Origin: a virus
Strand: one strand, 5' to 3'
Virus record (IMG/VR): IMGVR_UViG_3300045131_001994
Location: 1-38,593 of that record
Length of the DNA stretch: 38,593 bases
Shown here piece after piece: positions 1 through 7,455 of the stretch. Numbering within the stretch: position 1 is the first letter of the stretch; every line of letters starts with the position of its first letter. A model generated the notes under the pieces. That model made no database searches. It worked only from the letters and a program-made list of their open reading frames with translations, and was not told the origin of the DNA. A program made the position numbers and the translations under genes.

Positions 1-127
1 GGCAGACTGTCCGTCCGCTATGACGCCGGCAATCCAGGCTTTGAACAAAAATGCCTGGTTGAAAATACAGCCATGAAAATTGAGCTTATCCGCTATCGCG
101 TTGGTGAAACGCGCGGTGAAACATTGC
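1..127. repeat. Terminal direct repeat, left copy (circular overlap)
   Basis: These 127 bases are identical to the last 127 bases of the window. The repeat lies inside a coding region and the reading frame continues correctly across it, so it marks the closure of a circular sequence. A length of 127 equals a common maximum assembly k-mer, so an assembly overlap is likelier than a real short terminal repeat on the virion DNA. Confidence 0.95.
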
Positions 128-1968
128 TGAAAGATTATCTCCTGTCTGATCCGTCGCTGGCAACAATGGAAGGACAGCCCGGGACCAACGATCCGGCATT
201 TTATAACGCTGCACAAACTCTTGCCCTGCTGAAATCCGCACCAGTCCGAGAATACAGCATTAACGGAACAACGTTATGGCATTCGACCCAAGCGACAGCG
301 GATAGATTCTACCGCGAAATTCGCCTGAACGGTGAGCCTACCGACGCTTTCCCGCTGCCGCTGTCAGCCTATCAGGAATGGCTGGCACTCGGCAATACCG
401 GCACTCCAACTCAGTTCATTAACTCGCTTAAAACAATCAATTATCTCGGTGCATGGGTTGCCGGTGACTATGTCCTGAATGATGGCGTAACACATGAGGG
501 CAGTCTCTATGTTGCACAAGGCAGCGTCAGCACTGAACCGCCGACCGGCTGGACCCTGTTCGTCTCAAAAGGTGACGCCGGTACCTCCGCATATCAGCTC
601 TGGCTTGATCTCGGCCATACCGGAACTGAAGAGGAATTTATTGCATCGCTTGCCGGGGCTCCTGGCGCTGATGCCACTGACGGCACTGACGGTGCATCGC
701 TTAATCCGTGCGGTGATTTTGTATCTGAAACTACTTATAGCAAACTTGACCTCGTATCGCACGAAGGCAGCAGTTATATCTCTAAGGTTAATAATAATAC
801 CGGGCATACTCCGGCCAGCGTCTCTGATTACTGGCAGATATGCAGCGCCAGGGGAGCAAATTTTCTGTTCGATGCGAAAGATGTGTTGAGCGCTCGAAGC
901 ACTTACGACGAAGAACTTGCCGGATTTTCTTTTTTAGCGATTGATACAAAAAATGCATATTTCAAAAATTCTGCCACTTCCGGCGACTGGAGCGATCCTC
1001 TGCCATTTACCGGGCCAAAAGGCGATCCGGGAGAATCAGTTAATCCTTCAGGGGCTTATAACATTTTAACGACCTACTCAATCAATGCTCTTGTCACCTT
1101 TACCGATGGCAATAGCTATGTGTCCCGGACCAACGGCAACGTTGGCAATAACCCGTCGACTGATACAACCAACTGGCAATTATCGGCAACTGCTGGCGCC
1201 ACCGGACAAACGCCTAAATTTATCACCGGCACATTTGTCGCCGCAGATTTAGTGGATGGTGTATTGACCATAACCCACGATCAAGGACTGATTACAGGCT
1301 TGCCCTGCTGTATCTCTCGTGAAATTTCCGCTGGTAATTATAAGACTATTACCCCGGACGATGACTTTATTACCTGGTACGAGGACGGAGCAACAATTGA
1401 CCTGTCAATCTACAACATCACCGGCGCTACAGTATGGAAGTATGCTTTCGGCGGCTGCACGATCCCCGCCGTGGTTTCACATTACAACGCCGATGCGTTT
1501 CCTCAAAGCTGGAAAGATGCACTCTGGCCAAATATCACCGGCAGGCCTGCGCTTGACTATGACCAGCTCAATCTTCCTGTAGCTCGCGTTGACTATAACA
1601 CCGCTGAAGGCCTCGGAATTATCCTGACCGAACCGCTGCAACCGGCAACCACTGACCTTGATTTCGTCATCACCGCCCAGCCGCACACTCCGGGAGCGAC
1701 CGGAACTGATATGGCATGGAAAGCTGACGTATGCCGTTACCGTGCTGGCGTTGCGGAAACAGCGATTGAGACAATCACGCTCGGCGCAATGGCTTTTGCC
1801 GCTGCCGGGGTCACTCAAACCGCGTTCCGCAAGTCATTGTCTGACATGCTGGCCGCTGCCGTTTTGGCCGGTGATCAGCTTGCAATGATTATCTATCCGG
1901 ATACCGCCGCCGCGAACCGCAAACAGACCGACTGGATGGTTCTATCAGTTACCATAAAGGCAGTTTAA
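1..1968 (+). CDS. Tail fibre / receptor-binding protein, C-terminal part of gene crossing the origin
   Basis: This is the continuation of the gene that starts at 37951; joined across the circle the protein is 827 residues. The open frame runs from base 1, upstream of the first local ATG at 73. Two copies of a motif starting SAYQxWLxLG (about residues 295 and 368) resemble linkers common in phage fibres. Short collagen-like Gly-x-y stretches (GAPGADATDGTDG, GPKGDPGE) alternate with three repeats of about 40 residues containing aromatic residues and 'GxSYVS' or 'GSLYVAQ' cores, which look like chitin/cellulose-binding (CBM5/12-type) modules. Known families with this mix are tail fibres and baseplate proteins that bind surface glycans. 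The gene follows the tail genes and precedes two more adhesin-like genes. The exact ligand is not predictable. Confidence 0.8.
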   Translation, partial: GRLSVRYDAGNPGFEQKCLVENTAMKIELIRYRVGETRGETLLKDYLLSDPSLATMEGQPGTNDPAFYNAAQTLALLKSAPVREYSINGTTLWHSTQATADRFYREIRLNGEPTDAFPLPLSAYQEWLALGNTGTPTQFINSLKTINYLGAWVAGDYVLNDGVTHEGSLYVAQGSVSTEPPTGWTLFVSKGDAGTSAYQLWLDLGHTGTEEEFIASLAGAPGADATDGTDGASLNPCGDFVSETTYSKLDLVSHEGSSYISKVNNNTGHTPASVSDYWQICSARGANFLFDAKDVLSARSTYDEELAGFSFLAIDTKNAYFKNSATSGDWSDPLPFTGPKGDPGESVNPSGAYNILTTYSINALVTFTDGNSYVSRTNGNVGNNPSTDTTNWQLSATAGATGQTPKFITGTFVAADLVDGVLTITHDQGLITGLPCCISREISAGNYKTITPDDDFITWYEDGATIDLSIYNITGATVWKYAFGGCTIPAVVSHYNADAFPQSWKDALWPNITGRPALDYDQLNLPVARVDYNTAEGLGIILTEPLQPATTDLDFVITAQPHTPGATGTDMAWKADVCRYRAGVAETAIETITLGAMAFAAAGVTQTAFRKSLSDMLAAAVLAGDQLAMIIYPDTAAANRKQTDWMVLSVTIKAV

Positions 1969-2631
1969 ATGAACATTCAAACTACAAAAAACCGGCGCGG
2001 ATTAATCGGACATTGGAAATATAGCGGCTCCGTTGCCGCTGGCGGAAGCCTGAAAGATATTTCGGGCGGCAATAAGCACGGCACACTACAAGGCAACGCC
2101 TATATCGACAATACCGGGTTGCATTTGGACGGCTCCGGCGACTATTGCGCGCTCGGCAGCACTCCGGCAAATTATAAGACACTTAGCCACACGATTTCAA
2201 TGTGGATAAACCCGGTTTCAATCCCAAACACGATTCCGTTGCTGTCATTTGGTACTGGAAACTATTACTTTGGCGTTTGCATGATCCGCCGCCTGATCCA
2301 TTCTTTTGTGGCCGACGGCGTTCAAAAGATTACCATGTCACAACCTTACAGCATCCCCTTGAATGTTATGCAGATGATAACCGCAACCTCCAGGATAGTT
2401 TCGGACACGGAAACCGAAATAGTGCTGTACATCAACGCCGTGGAAGTTAAGCGGCAAGCGTGGACTGGCACAAGGCTGAACAGTTACGGCAACGTTTCGT
2501 TTATCGGCTCGTTCAACGCATCATCATTATATTTCAACGGCATTCTGGACGATGTAATGCTCTTCGACCGTCCGCTTCAATCATCCGAAATTCAACAAAT
2601 TTACCACACTCAAAAAAGGAGACACTTATGA
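1969..2631 (+). CDS. LamG / concanavalin A-like lectin domain protein (tail adhesin)
   Basis: A 220-residue protein that begins one base after the stop codon of the fibre gene. The sequence has the layout of a laminin-G/concanavalin A-like jelly roll: an opening GLIGHWKYSG strand, 'GLHLDGSGDYCALG', 'HTISMWINP', a central 'TEIVLYINAVEV', and the closing 'YFNGILDDVMLFDRPLQ' with 'SSEIQQIYH'. In phages such domains sit on fibres and bind carbohydrates. It overlaps the next gene by four bases (ATGA), so translation is probably coupled. No signal peptide or enzyme active site is visible. The lectin assignment rests on recognisable motifs; a role as a virion adhesin is inferred from position. Confidence 0.75.
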   Translation: MNIQTTKNRRGLIGHWKYSGSVAAGGSLKDISGGNKHGTLQGNAYIDNTGLHLDGSGDYCALGSTPANYKTLSHTISMWINPVSIPNTIPLLSFGTGNYYFGVCMIRRLIHSFVADGVQKITMSQPYSIPLNVMQMITATSRIVSDTETEIVLYINAVEVKRQAWTGTRLNSYGNVSFIGSFNASSLYFNGILDDVMLFDRPLQSSEIQQIYHTQKRRHL

Positions 2632-3326
2632 GATTCAAAGATTTTAACACAATAGAACTTGATACCCCGCCCGTCGCGGGAGTTAATCCGCAGGCAGGAT
2701 GTGTCTTTGTATGGGAAACTGTTACCGATGGAGTATTGACAATCCACTGGCGCGATAGTGAGGGTGAAGATAGAACATTCATTTCCGGCGTTGCCGACCC
2801 ATCCAGCGATGGTAAAACCTATGGACGCAAAGACGGCGCGTGGTCTGAAATTGTCGCCAGCGGCGGCGGTATAACTATTGCTATATTTGACTGGGTGATG
2901 ACTTATGCGGAAATATTCGCTGCCGGTCAATACGTTCGCTGGACTGCTCCAAACTGGCGAAAATTCGAGATTAATCATACCCATGCGAACACCATAACCA
3001 GCGCAAGCATTGATACTACCAATAAGCAATTCACATTACCAGCGGGAAAATATACGATTGAAGCCGTATGTACGGCTTACGGAGCGTATCAGCTCAGGGT
3101 TAGGAATATTACAGATACGGCAACATCCGGAGCATCTAACTTCTACAACTTTACATCCGGCAACGCATCCGGAGACCATAGCGTTAATTGTTACGTTGAA
3201 CTTGCCGGGGCAAAAACATTTGAGTTTCAGATTAAATCAGCCGGAAATCCTGACATTGTGTATTATCCGGTAGACGGTGGAGAATCTTTCCAGCTTTGCA
3301 GAATAAAAATATCAAAGGTAGGCTAA
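2628..3326 (+). CDS. Tail-associated protein with C1q/TNF-like C-terminal domain
   Basis: A 232-residue protein. The start at 2628 is chosen because it forms an ATGA overlap with the upstream stop and has AAAAGGAGA seven bases before it; a longer frame opening at 2460 lacks this. Residues 1-90 contain short strands and a 'GKTYGRKDGAWSEI' segment that resembles the tail-fibre repeat found in many phages. After a glycine linker (GGGIT), residues 100-232 look like a C1q/TNF jelly roll, with 'FTLPAGKYTIEAVC', 'YQLRVRNITD' and a closing 'FQLCRIKI'. Such trimers cap fibres. It probably acts with the neighbouring lectin in host recognition. Confidence 0.65.
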   Translation: MRFKDFNTIELDTPPVAGVNPQAGCVFVWETVTDGVLTIHWRDSEGEDRTFISGVADPSSDGKTYGRKDGAWSEIVASGGGITIAIFDWVMTYAEIFAAGQYVRWTAPNWRKFEINHTHANTITSASIDTTNKQFTLPAGKYTIEAVCTAYGAYQLRVRNITDTATSGASNFYNFTSGNASGDHSVNCYVELAGAKTFEFQIKSAGNPDIVYYPVDGGESFQLCRIKISKVG

Positions 3327-3328
3327 AA

Positions 3329-3613
3329 ATGACTGAAAAACAAGAAGTTACAATTGAACACCTTCACGAGTGCGCCGCCGCTTATCAAACAGAACAGCTT
3401 GACGCAAACGGCTTTGCTGCAATCCTCGTTAAATCTCAGCTTCAGCAAACACCACAAGCAATTTCTATTATTGAATGGGTGAATGCTCTGTGGCAAGACT
3501 ACAATACTCGAAAAGCGGCGGTACTTGCAGATGAAAATTCCGTTACAGATTTTGACTTTTCAAACAATGGCAAAATGCCGTTTGATTTCTACTCGGCAAT
3601 TAGCGAGGGGTAA
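3329..3613 (+). CDS. Small conserved-looking phage protein, unknown function
   Basis: A 94-residue acidic protein, mostly predicted helical (for example 'VTIEHLHECAAAYQTEQL'), with no membrane segment or signal peptide. The start at 3329 is preceded by AAAGGTAGG; the longer frame from 3296 runs into the end of the upstream gene. It lies between the adhesin genes and the DUF1353 gene, where phages often place fibre-assembly chaperones. No motif supports that role directly. Confidence 0.6.
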   Translation: MTEKQEVTIEHLHECAAAYQTEQLDANGFAAILVKSQLQQTPQAISIIEWVNALWQDYNTRKAAVLADENSVTDFDFSNNGKMPFDFYSAISEG

Positions 3614-3616
3614 CCC

Positions 3617-4078
3617 ATGATCTCCGCAGACCTGATAACTTTAACTCCGGCGGCTTCTACCTGGCGCAAATGGCAAGGCCGGGAATGGATTATTGCTGAA
3701 CGCTGGCAATGTCATATCTGCACCAAAGATTTTGAGTTCCATATCAGCGTCCAGCCGGGATTGCGGACTGACGGCGGCAGCATTCCAAAAATCTTCCAGA
3801 ACATCATTTCGCCGCTGGGTTGCTATCTGCTGGCGTTTCTGGTTCATGACATTCTTTATGCCGGAGAATTCTGCACCCGCGAGGAAGCCGATTGGATATT
3901 GCTGGAGCTGCTTGAATATCTTGGCGCAAACTGGATCAGACGCAATGAAATATATTCCGCCGTCCGCATCGGCGGCGGCTTCGTATGGAAAGCACATACA
4001 AAAAAGAGCATTGAATCAGCCAGGGCGATTATTGAATTTACACCAATTAAAGGTTTTAAACAATTAACAACCGCCTGA
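3617..4078 (+). CDS. DUF1353 family phage protein
   Basis: A 153-residue protein three bases after the previous stop. It contains the hallmarks of DUF1353: a 'LRTDGGSIPKIFQ' segment followed by 'LAFLVHDILY', then a helical region and 'YSAVRIGGGFVWKAH'. The conserved Asp, His-Asp and terminal His could bind a metal, but no reaction is established for the family that I can name. DUF1353 genes commonly lie near the end of tail and lysis modules, as here. Because no endolysin is recognisable anywhere, this is one of few candidates for a cell-wall or lysis function, but that is inference only. Confidence 0.75.
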   Translation: MISADLITLTPAASTWRKWQGREWIIAERWQCHICTKDFEFHISVQPGLRTDGGSIPKIFQNIISPLGCYLLAFLVHDILYAGEFCTREEADWILLELLEYLGANWIRRNEIYSAVRIGGGFVWKAHTKKSIESARAIIEFTPIKGFKQLTTA

Positions 4079-4102
4079 GACGCGGGAAAGAAGAGAGTAA
4101 TT

Positions 4103-4327
4103 ATGACAGGGGACGGAGTAAACTGGGATATGATGACTGCGGCGTTGACAATCATTGGATTGTTTGTAACGATTCTTGCTGCAACTATCGGCGGGATCGC
4201 TACAGTGCTATGGAAGATAGCCAGCATTGACAAGAGCAAGGTTGACTGGACCGCCTGTCGTGATTTTCGCTTGAATTGTCCATGCAGGAAAGAAGTTGAC
4301 GAAATCAAAGAGCATCTAAACAAATGA
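4103..4327 (+). CDS. Small single-span membrane protein, holin-like candidate
   Basis: A 74-residue protein with one strong transmembrane segment at about residues 11-37 (containing 'LTIIGLFVTILAATIGGIA') and a charged C-terminal tail carrying CxxxRLNCPC-type cysteines. The start is preceded by AAGAGAG at suitable spacing. The stop overlaps the next gene by four bases. Size, topology and placement after the tail genes suit a holin or a haemolysin XhlA-like lysis accessory protein. A holin assignment is inferred from layout. Confidence 0.55.
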   Translation: MTGDGVNWDMMTAALTIIGLFVTILAATIGGIATVLWKIASIDKSKVDWTACRDFRLNCPCRKEVDEIKEHLNK

Positions 4328-5118
4328 ACCAAAAAATTCCAACTAAAGAAGAGTTTCTTGAAATGCTTCCGGCAATTAGAGAAACAGCGCGAAAGCTAGG
4401 CTATGCAATCGGACTGCATGGTTCATTGGAAAGAGATTTTGACTTGATCGCGGCCCCGTGGACGGAAGATGCGGTTCACTCGGACGATATAGCAGAGGCA
4501 ATCAAGACTGCTACAAAGTGTGTCAGATGGCGCGTTTATCGTGATCAAGGCGATGTTAAGCCGCACGGACGAATTGTTTATTGTTTTGACTGGGATCAAG
4601 AAAATTATGAAAATCGCGGCTACATAGACTTGTCTGTGATGCCGAGAATAATTGAAAACAATCACCAACAAAAAAGTGAGGTAGAAATGAAAAAGTTCCT
4701 GTTCCTCGTCGGACTGCTGATTCTGGCAGTGTTATTCGCGGGATGCGGCACTATCACGGTCAAAGAGATTGACCCCAACTCCGGAAAAGTAATCCGGGAA
4801 ACTGTCTCTGAAGGTACAGGTGTTATTATCGCCAGCACTCAGAACAAAAGCATTTACGCTTTCCGATCAGGATGGTTTTTTCTGTTTGAGTTGAGCCCCG
4901 GAACGCCTGACAATCCAACGCCTCATGCTACGGCGGACGGCGGTTGCCTTGACAGCGGAATATTATTACTGCATAAAGATCAACAGAATATTCAAGGGGT
5001 TGCCGATATAATCAAAGCCGGTCGAAGCAGCTTTACCGCATCGGCTACCGGGGCAAGCAGCAATGTCGGAAACCCGGAAACACAAGGAGCCGTCCCGGAA
5101 GGGAAGGCTCCTGAATGA
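4324..5118 (+). CDS. Phage protein with GS-x3-DxD motif fused in frame to a lipoprotein
   Basis: One open frame of 264 codons with two unlike halves. Residues 1-115 match a small phage family with 'LGYAIGLHGS', 'RDFDLIAAPW', 'KPHGRIVYCFDW' and 'YIDLSVMPR'. The GS followed by DxD recalls nucleotidyltransferases, but the spacing is short and no activity can be claimed. The second half, from residue 122, begins with a lipoprotein signal sequence, which would be useless in mid-protein unless a second start is used. The gene overlaps the holin-like gene by ATGA. Either it is a true fusion, or two products are made from one frame through the internal start at 4687. Confidence 0.6.
   Translation: MNQKIPTKEEFLEMLPAIRETARKLGYAIGLHGSLERDFDLIAAPWTEDAVHSDDIAEAIKTATKCVRWRVYRDQGDVKPHGRIVYCFDWDQENYENRGYIDLSVMPRIIENNHQQKSEVEMKKFLFLVGLLILAVLFAGCGTITVKEIDPNSGKVIRETVSEGTGVIIASTQNKSIYAFRSGWFFLFELSPGTPDNPTPHATADGGCLDSGILLLHKDQQNIQGVADIIKAGRSSFTASATGASSNVGNPETQGAVPEGKAPE
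4687..5118 (+). CDS. Small lipoprotein from an internal start (spanin-like candidate)
   Basis: An in-frame ATG at 4687 is preceded by GAGGTAG at good spacing. It would give a 143-residue protein starting MKKFLFLVGLL and followed by a lipobox-type 'LFAGC', with the lipid-modified cysteine near residue 20. The mature part contains 'TITVKEIDPNSGKVI' and a glycine/serine-rich tail. In a Gram-negative host it could be an outer-membrane spanin partner for the upstream membrane protein. It has no proline-rich stretch of Rz1 type, so that is only a positional guess. It could also be a surface-exclusion lipoprotein. Confidence 0.55.
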   Translation: MKKFLFLVGLLILAVLFAGCGTITVKEIDPNSGKVIRETVSEGTGVIIASTQNKSIYAFRSGWFFLFELSPGTPDNPTPHATADGGCLDSGILLLHKDQQNIQGVADIIKAGRSSFTASATGASSNVGNPETQGAVPEGKAPE

Positions 5119-5142
5119 AGAATTGAATAATCTCTAAAAGTT

Positions 5143-5175
5143 AAGCCTCAATTATCGGGTGGATAGTTGAGGCTT
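5143..5175. terminator. Strong, probably bidirectional intrinsic terminator
   Basis: Arms AAGCCTCAA (5143-5151) and TTGAGGCTT (5167-5175) form a 9-bp stem with a 15-base loop, followed on the + strand by TTTTCATTTTC. On the - strand the stem is followed by AACTTTTAG. It lies exactly between the last rightward late gene and the end of the convergent leftward operon. Confidence 0.85.
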
Positions 5176-5188
5176 TTCATTTTCAGTT

Positions 5189-5205
5189 ATTAAGGATTCC
5201 TTAAT
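5189..5205. repeat. Perfect 17-bp palindrome in the convergent intergenic gap
   Basis: Arms ATTAAGGA and TCCTTAAT surround one central T. It lies just after the terminator and four bases before the last leftward gene. It is short for a hairpin, with no loop, and looks more like a dimeric protein-binding site. No function is known. Confidence 0.5.
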
Positions 5206-5208
5206 GGT

Positions 5209-5481
5209 TCAATTTTTGCTATCTTTTTTCAACTTCCCGTGATTGAGTATGTCCAGTCCGCAATGAGCATAAAACACTTTTCGGCATTTTGTGCACGGCC
5301 ATTTAATACGCTTTAAATGAGCGTCGCAAGTATATATTGTCTGATAATATTTATTCCATGCTTTATAATCATTTTTGTCAGGTTCTTGCGGATAAGGGAT
5401 TCCTGTATTTACCATATCATCAATATCAAACTCATGCCTGCAAAATACAGCGCGTAAAAAGCGGAATAAAGCGTTTTTCAC
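5209..5481 (-). CDS. Small cysteine/histidine phage protein (zinc-ribbon-like)
   Basis: A 90-residue protein, last gene of the leftward operon. It starts with GTG preceded by GAGGTGA. The N-terminus 'FLRAVFCRHEFD' and the later 'WPCTKCRKVFYAHC' give a C-H plus CxxC pattern resembling small phage zinc proteins of the DUF1660 kind, where a 'CxxGHxW' start is followed by a CxxC. It may bind one zinc. It sits four bases below the stop of the next upstream gene, so translation is probably coupled. Confidence 0.6.
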   Translation of the reverse strand: MKNALFRFLRAVFCRHEFDIDDMVNTGIPYPQEPDKNDYKAWNKYYQTIYTCDAHLKRIKWPCTKCRKVFYAHCGLDILNHGKLKKDSKN

Positions 5482-5485
5482 TTCG

Positions 5486-5698
5486 TCACCTCGTAGTGTA
5501 TTTTTTTCTGTTTTCTTTAGTATTGTGCTTTGAACAAAGAAAATATTCCCTCTTTTTTGAAATCCAGCATTTATTATCTCTTAGCTGTTTAGTCGCTTCA
5601 CTCCTTGAATTGCCGATAAATTCAGCCATTTGATCTTGCTTTGTCCATTCATCGCATTCATCACAATAACAATTCATTGTATAATTTTCGGCTATCAC
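5486..5698 (-). CDS. Small zinc-ribbon-like protein, unknown function
   Basis: A 70-residue protein starting with GTG; the start overlaps the stop of the upstream gene (GTGA). The N-terminus contains 'MNCYCDECDEW' (CxCxxC), and two further cysteines lie at 'NKCWIS' and 'FLCSKH', giving four to five potential zinc ligands. The C-terminus is basic. It belongs to a run of five small coupled genes. No specific role can be assigned. Confidence 0.55.
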   Translation of the reverse strand: MIAENYTMNCYCDECDEWTKQDQMAEFIGNSRSEATKQLRDNKCWISKKREYFLCSKHNTKENRKKYTTR

Positions 5699-5976
5699 TC
5701 CATCACCTCAATTTCAATGATTATAGCCGGGTTGCCAGTCTTGCCATAGCACTCCGTCCAGCCCGGCAGCTTGGATGGATTGACCTGAATTTGAACGCCC
5801 TGAATAATGCCGGACAATCTGCGCCCGGAGTAGCCCAGGGACAGCGTTACCGGTCTGCCGACCATGCAGGTTTCACGATTCCAGCGCGGCCCAAAGAGCC
5901 GGTATTCGTGCTTCTTGCTGCCGTTCTCGAACGCCTCGAAGTACTCTTTTTTCAGCGGGATGAATAGGTTTTTCAT
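5695..5976 (-). CDS. ASCH/PUA-like small protein
   Basis: A 93-residue protein. The opening 'LFIPLKKEYFEAFENGSKK', then 'EYRLFGPRW', and a 'GRPVTLSLGYSG' strand resemble the ASCH domain, a PUA-like beta barrel that usually binds RNA or modified nucleotides and is frequent in phages. The length is close to a minimal ASCH domain. The call is from motif memory and is moderately sure. It is coupled to both neighbours by 4-base overlaps. Confidence 0.6.
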   Translation of the reverse strand: MKNLFIPLKKEYFEAFENGSKKHEYRLFGPRWNRETCMVGRPVTLSLGYSGRRLSGIIQGVQIQVNPSKLPGWTECYGKTGNPAIIIEIEVME

Positions 5977-6257
5977 TTTTTAATTCTCCGGATTAAAACT
6001 TGCATCACAGAACCTCCGTTTTCTTCGCCACAAAGATCGCATATAGAATCAACACCAAAATCAGATAATACACAATGCTCGGACTTACGCCATGCATCTA
6101 GTATTTTATGTTTTATGGCACACTTTTCGCAGATTGTTTTCCATTCCGGTTTAATATCTTTAACTGCCGGAAACCATTTTTGACACTTTTCACAAAGATC
6201 ATTATCGGCATCAAACATGATTACTTTATTACTGCCACATTTTGGACAAATTTTCAT
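5973..6257 (-). CDS. Double zinc-ribbon protein
   Basis: A 94-residue protein with three CxxC pairs: 'ICPKCGSNKV' at the N-terminus followed by 'LCEKCQKWF', then 'ICEKCAIKH', and 'ICDLCGEENGG' near the C-terminus. The pattern suggests two or more zinc ribbons. The start is preceded by GAGGTAG. Such proteins may bind nucleic acid or act as adaptors to host RNA polymerase. Nothing here shows which. Confidence 0.6.
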   Translation of the reverse strand: MKICPKCGSNKVIMFDADNDLCEKCQKWFPAVKDIKPEWKTICEKCAIKHKILDAWRKSEHCVLSDFGVDSICDLCGEENGGSVMQVLIRRIKK

Positions 6258-6265
6258 TTTCTACC

Positions 6266-6625
6266 TCACAATAATGTTAATTGGTTCTGATTGTTGCCAT
6301 ACTTCCGAGTGCTGGCGTGATGACCGGCATCGTGCGACAAATGGCATTTCTGACACAATGCTTTCAGGTTTTCCGGGCGGTTATCGGTTATATCATGGTT
6401 GAGATGTGCGACCGTCAATACGATTGTAATAATCTTTGCGCCGTCCAGAGTATCCGCTTCTTGCTGCATACCGCACGATTCAATAAATTTACCTTGCTTG
6501 TCGCGGTATCCGGTAGCATGATTCTTGACCCGGCAAATCTCGCAGCGGTATCCGGCGCGTCTCAGGATCGCCGGACGTATCTCTGTTTTCCAGTTAAACG
6601 GATATTTTTTGTAGTCTATTGGCAT
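6266..6625 (-). CDS. HNH endonuclease
   Basis: A 119-residue protein with a clear HNH core: zinc pair 'YRCEICR' (Cys28, Cys31), the catalytic strand 'VAHLNHD' (His74, Asn76, His77), 'NRPENLKALC' with the conserved Asn86, and 'CQKCHLSHD' (Cys91, Cys94, His95, His98). The family cuts DNA using a single metal ion. Here it sits in the early operon far from the terminase, so it may act on host DNA, recombination intermediates or mobility rather than packaging. It overlaps the upstream gene by ten bases. Confidence 0.85.
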   Translation of the reverse strand: MPIDYKKYPFNWKTEIRPAILRRAGYRCEICRVKNHATGYRDKQGKFIESCGMQQEADTLDGAKIITIVLTVAHLNHDITDNRPENLKALCQKCHLSHDAGHHASTRKYGNNQNQLTLL

Positions 6626-7146
6626 GATTCACCTGTTTTTGTTATTGGATATTTGATTAATTGTGCGGTTTTAGGCAGATATAACGGATGTTTTGGATTG
6701 CCGTCTGCATTCACTCCAAAGCAAAACAACTTATCGGCGGGGAGAATGGCGGTTACGGTATTGACGCGCTCTTCAATGCCGTTAAAGCTGCCCCAGCAAG
6801 CAACAATCGTATCGGCTCGTTCAGCCACTTTCGACAGATAAAAATCATTAAACGTTCCGACTGGATCACTGGCTGAAAACATGTCTTTCGGTTTAGTGGC
6901 GCGGAATACGAAAAGATTTGTCATTTCCATTGCATGGTAGCCAAGCCTTTTTGAAAAATCTATTAACCGGCGAATAGTAGCATCGTTAATTGATTCATCA
7001 GCGGTTGAAGGATTCAATCCGATAAACATAATCCGCTTGATATTGCTTGAATCAAACAAATCAGCATTGCATAAGCGCCATAGCACATAGCGATACTTGC
7101 GATCGTCTGACAAGATTGTCCTTTTATCATCAACAAGAATGCTCAT
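6616..7146 (-). CDS. DUF1643 family protein
   Basis: A 176-residue protein with the DUF1643 signature: 'YRYVLWRLCN', 'IMFIGLNPSTADESINDATI', 'ATNLF'-like 'MTNLFVFRATKP', then 'IVACWGS' and a final 'FCFGVNADGNPKHPLYLP'. The family is widespread in phages and in bacterial islands and has a fold recalling uracil-DNA glycosylase-like proteins; its reaction is not known to me. A strong AAGGGGGAA site precedes the ATG. It directly follows the coiled-coil gene. Confidence 0.85.
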   Translation of the reverse strand: MSILVDDKRTILSDDRKYRYVLWRLCNADLFDSSNIKRIMFIGLNPSTADESINDATIRRLIDFSKRLGYHAMEMTNLFVFRATKPKDMFSASDPVGTFNDFYLSKVAERADTIVACWGSFNGIEERVNTVTAILPADKLFCFGVNADGNPKHPLYLPKTAQLIKYPITKTGESCQ

Positions 7147-7440
7147 CTATTCCCCCTTTGCCTTTTCAATAACTTTTTTTATTTGCTCAAATAACGTATC
7201 CTGCTCCTTCATCCATGCCTCTTGACTGACAGATGACAGACTGCTATCCGCCCATTTGTCCAGCCTTTTTAGCAGGTCAAGCATTTCGTCATGCTGCTTG
7301 ACTGCTTTGATAGCTTTTTCGATTGCGCTTATTGTATTTGCATAAATAATTTTAGACTCCGTAGAGGCTGTCTCTTTTTGCGAAAGCCTTAAATTGCGTA
7401 ACTTGGAATTAAGAATACTGATTGCAATTGCGTATTTCAT
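7147..7440 (-). CDS. Small helical (coiled-coil) protein, unknown
   Basis: A 97-residue, Lys/Glu-rich protein predicted almost entirely helical. Heptad-like leucine and isoleucine spacing is visible in 'ISAIEKAIKAVKQHDEMLDL' and in the C-terminal 'LFEQIKKVIEK'. No cysteines or membrane segment. It lies between the methylase-like gene and the DUF1643 gene, with a good ribosome site (AGAGGAAAAG). No function recognised. Confidence 0.55.
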   Translation of the reverse strand: MKYAIAISILNSKLRNLRLSQKETASTESKIIYANTISAIEKAIKAVKQHDEMLDLLKRLDKWADSSLSSVSQEAWMKEQDTLFEQIKKVIEKAKGE

Positions 7441-7455
7441 AATGCTTTTCCTCTG

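Noticed and set aside
1-127. True short terminal repeat of a linear virion genome
   Set aside because: The repeat lies inside a continuous coding frame and its length equals a usual assembly k-mer; a circular overlap explains it better, though read data would decide.
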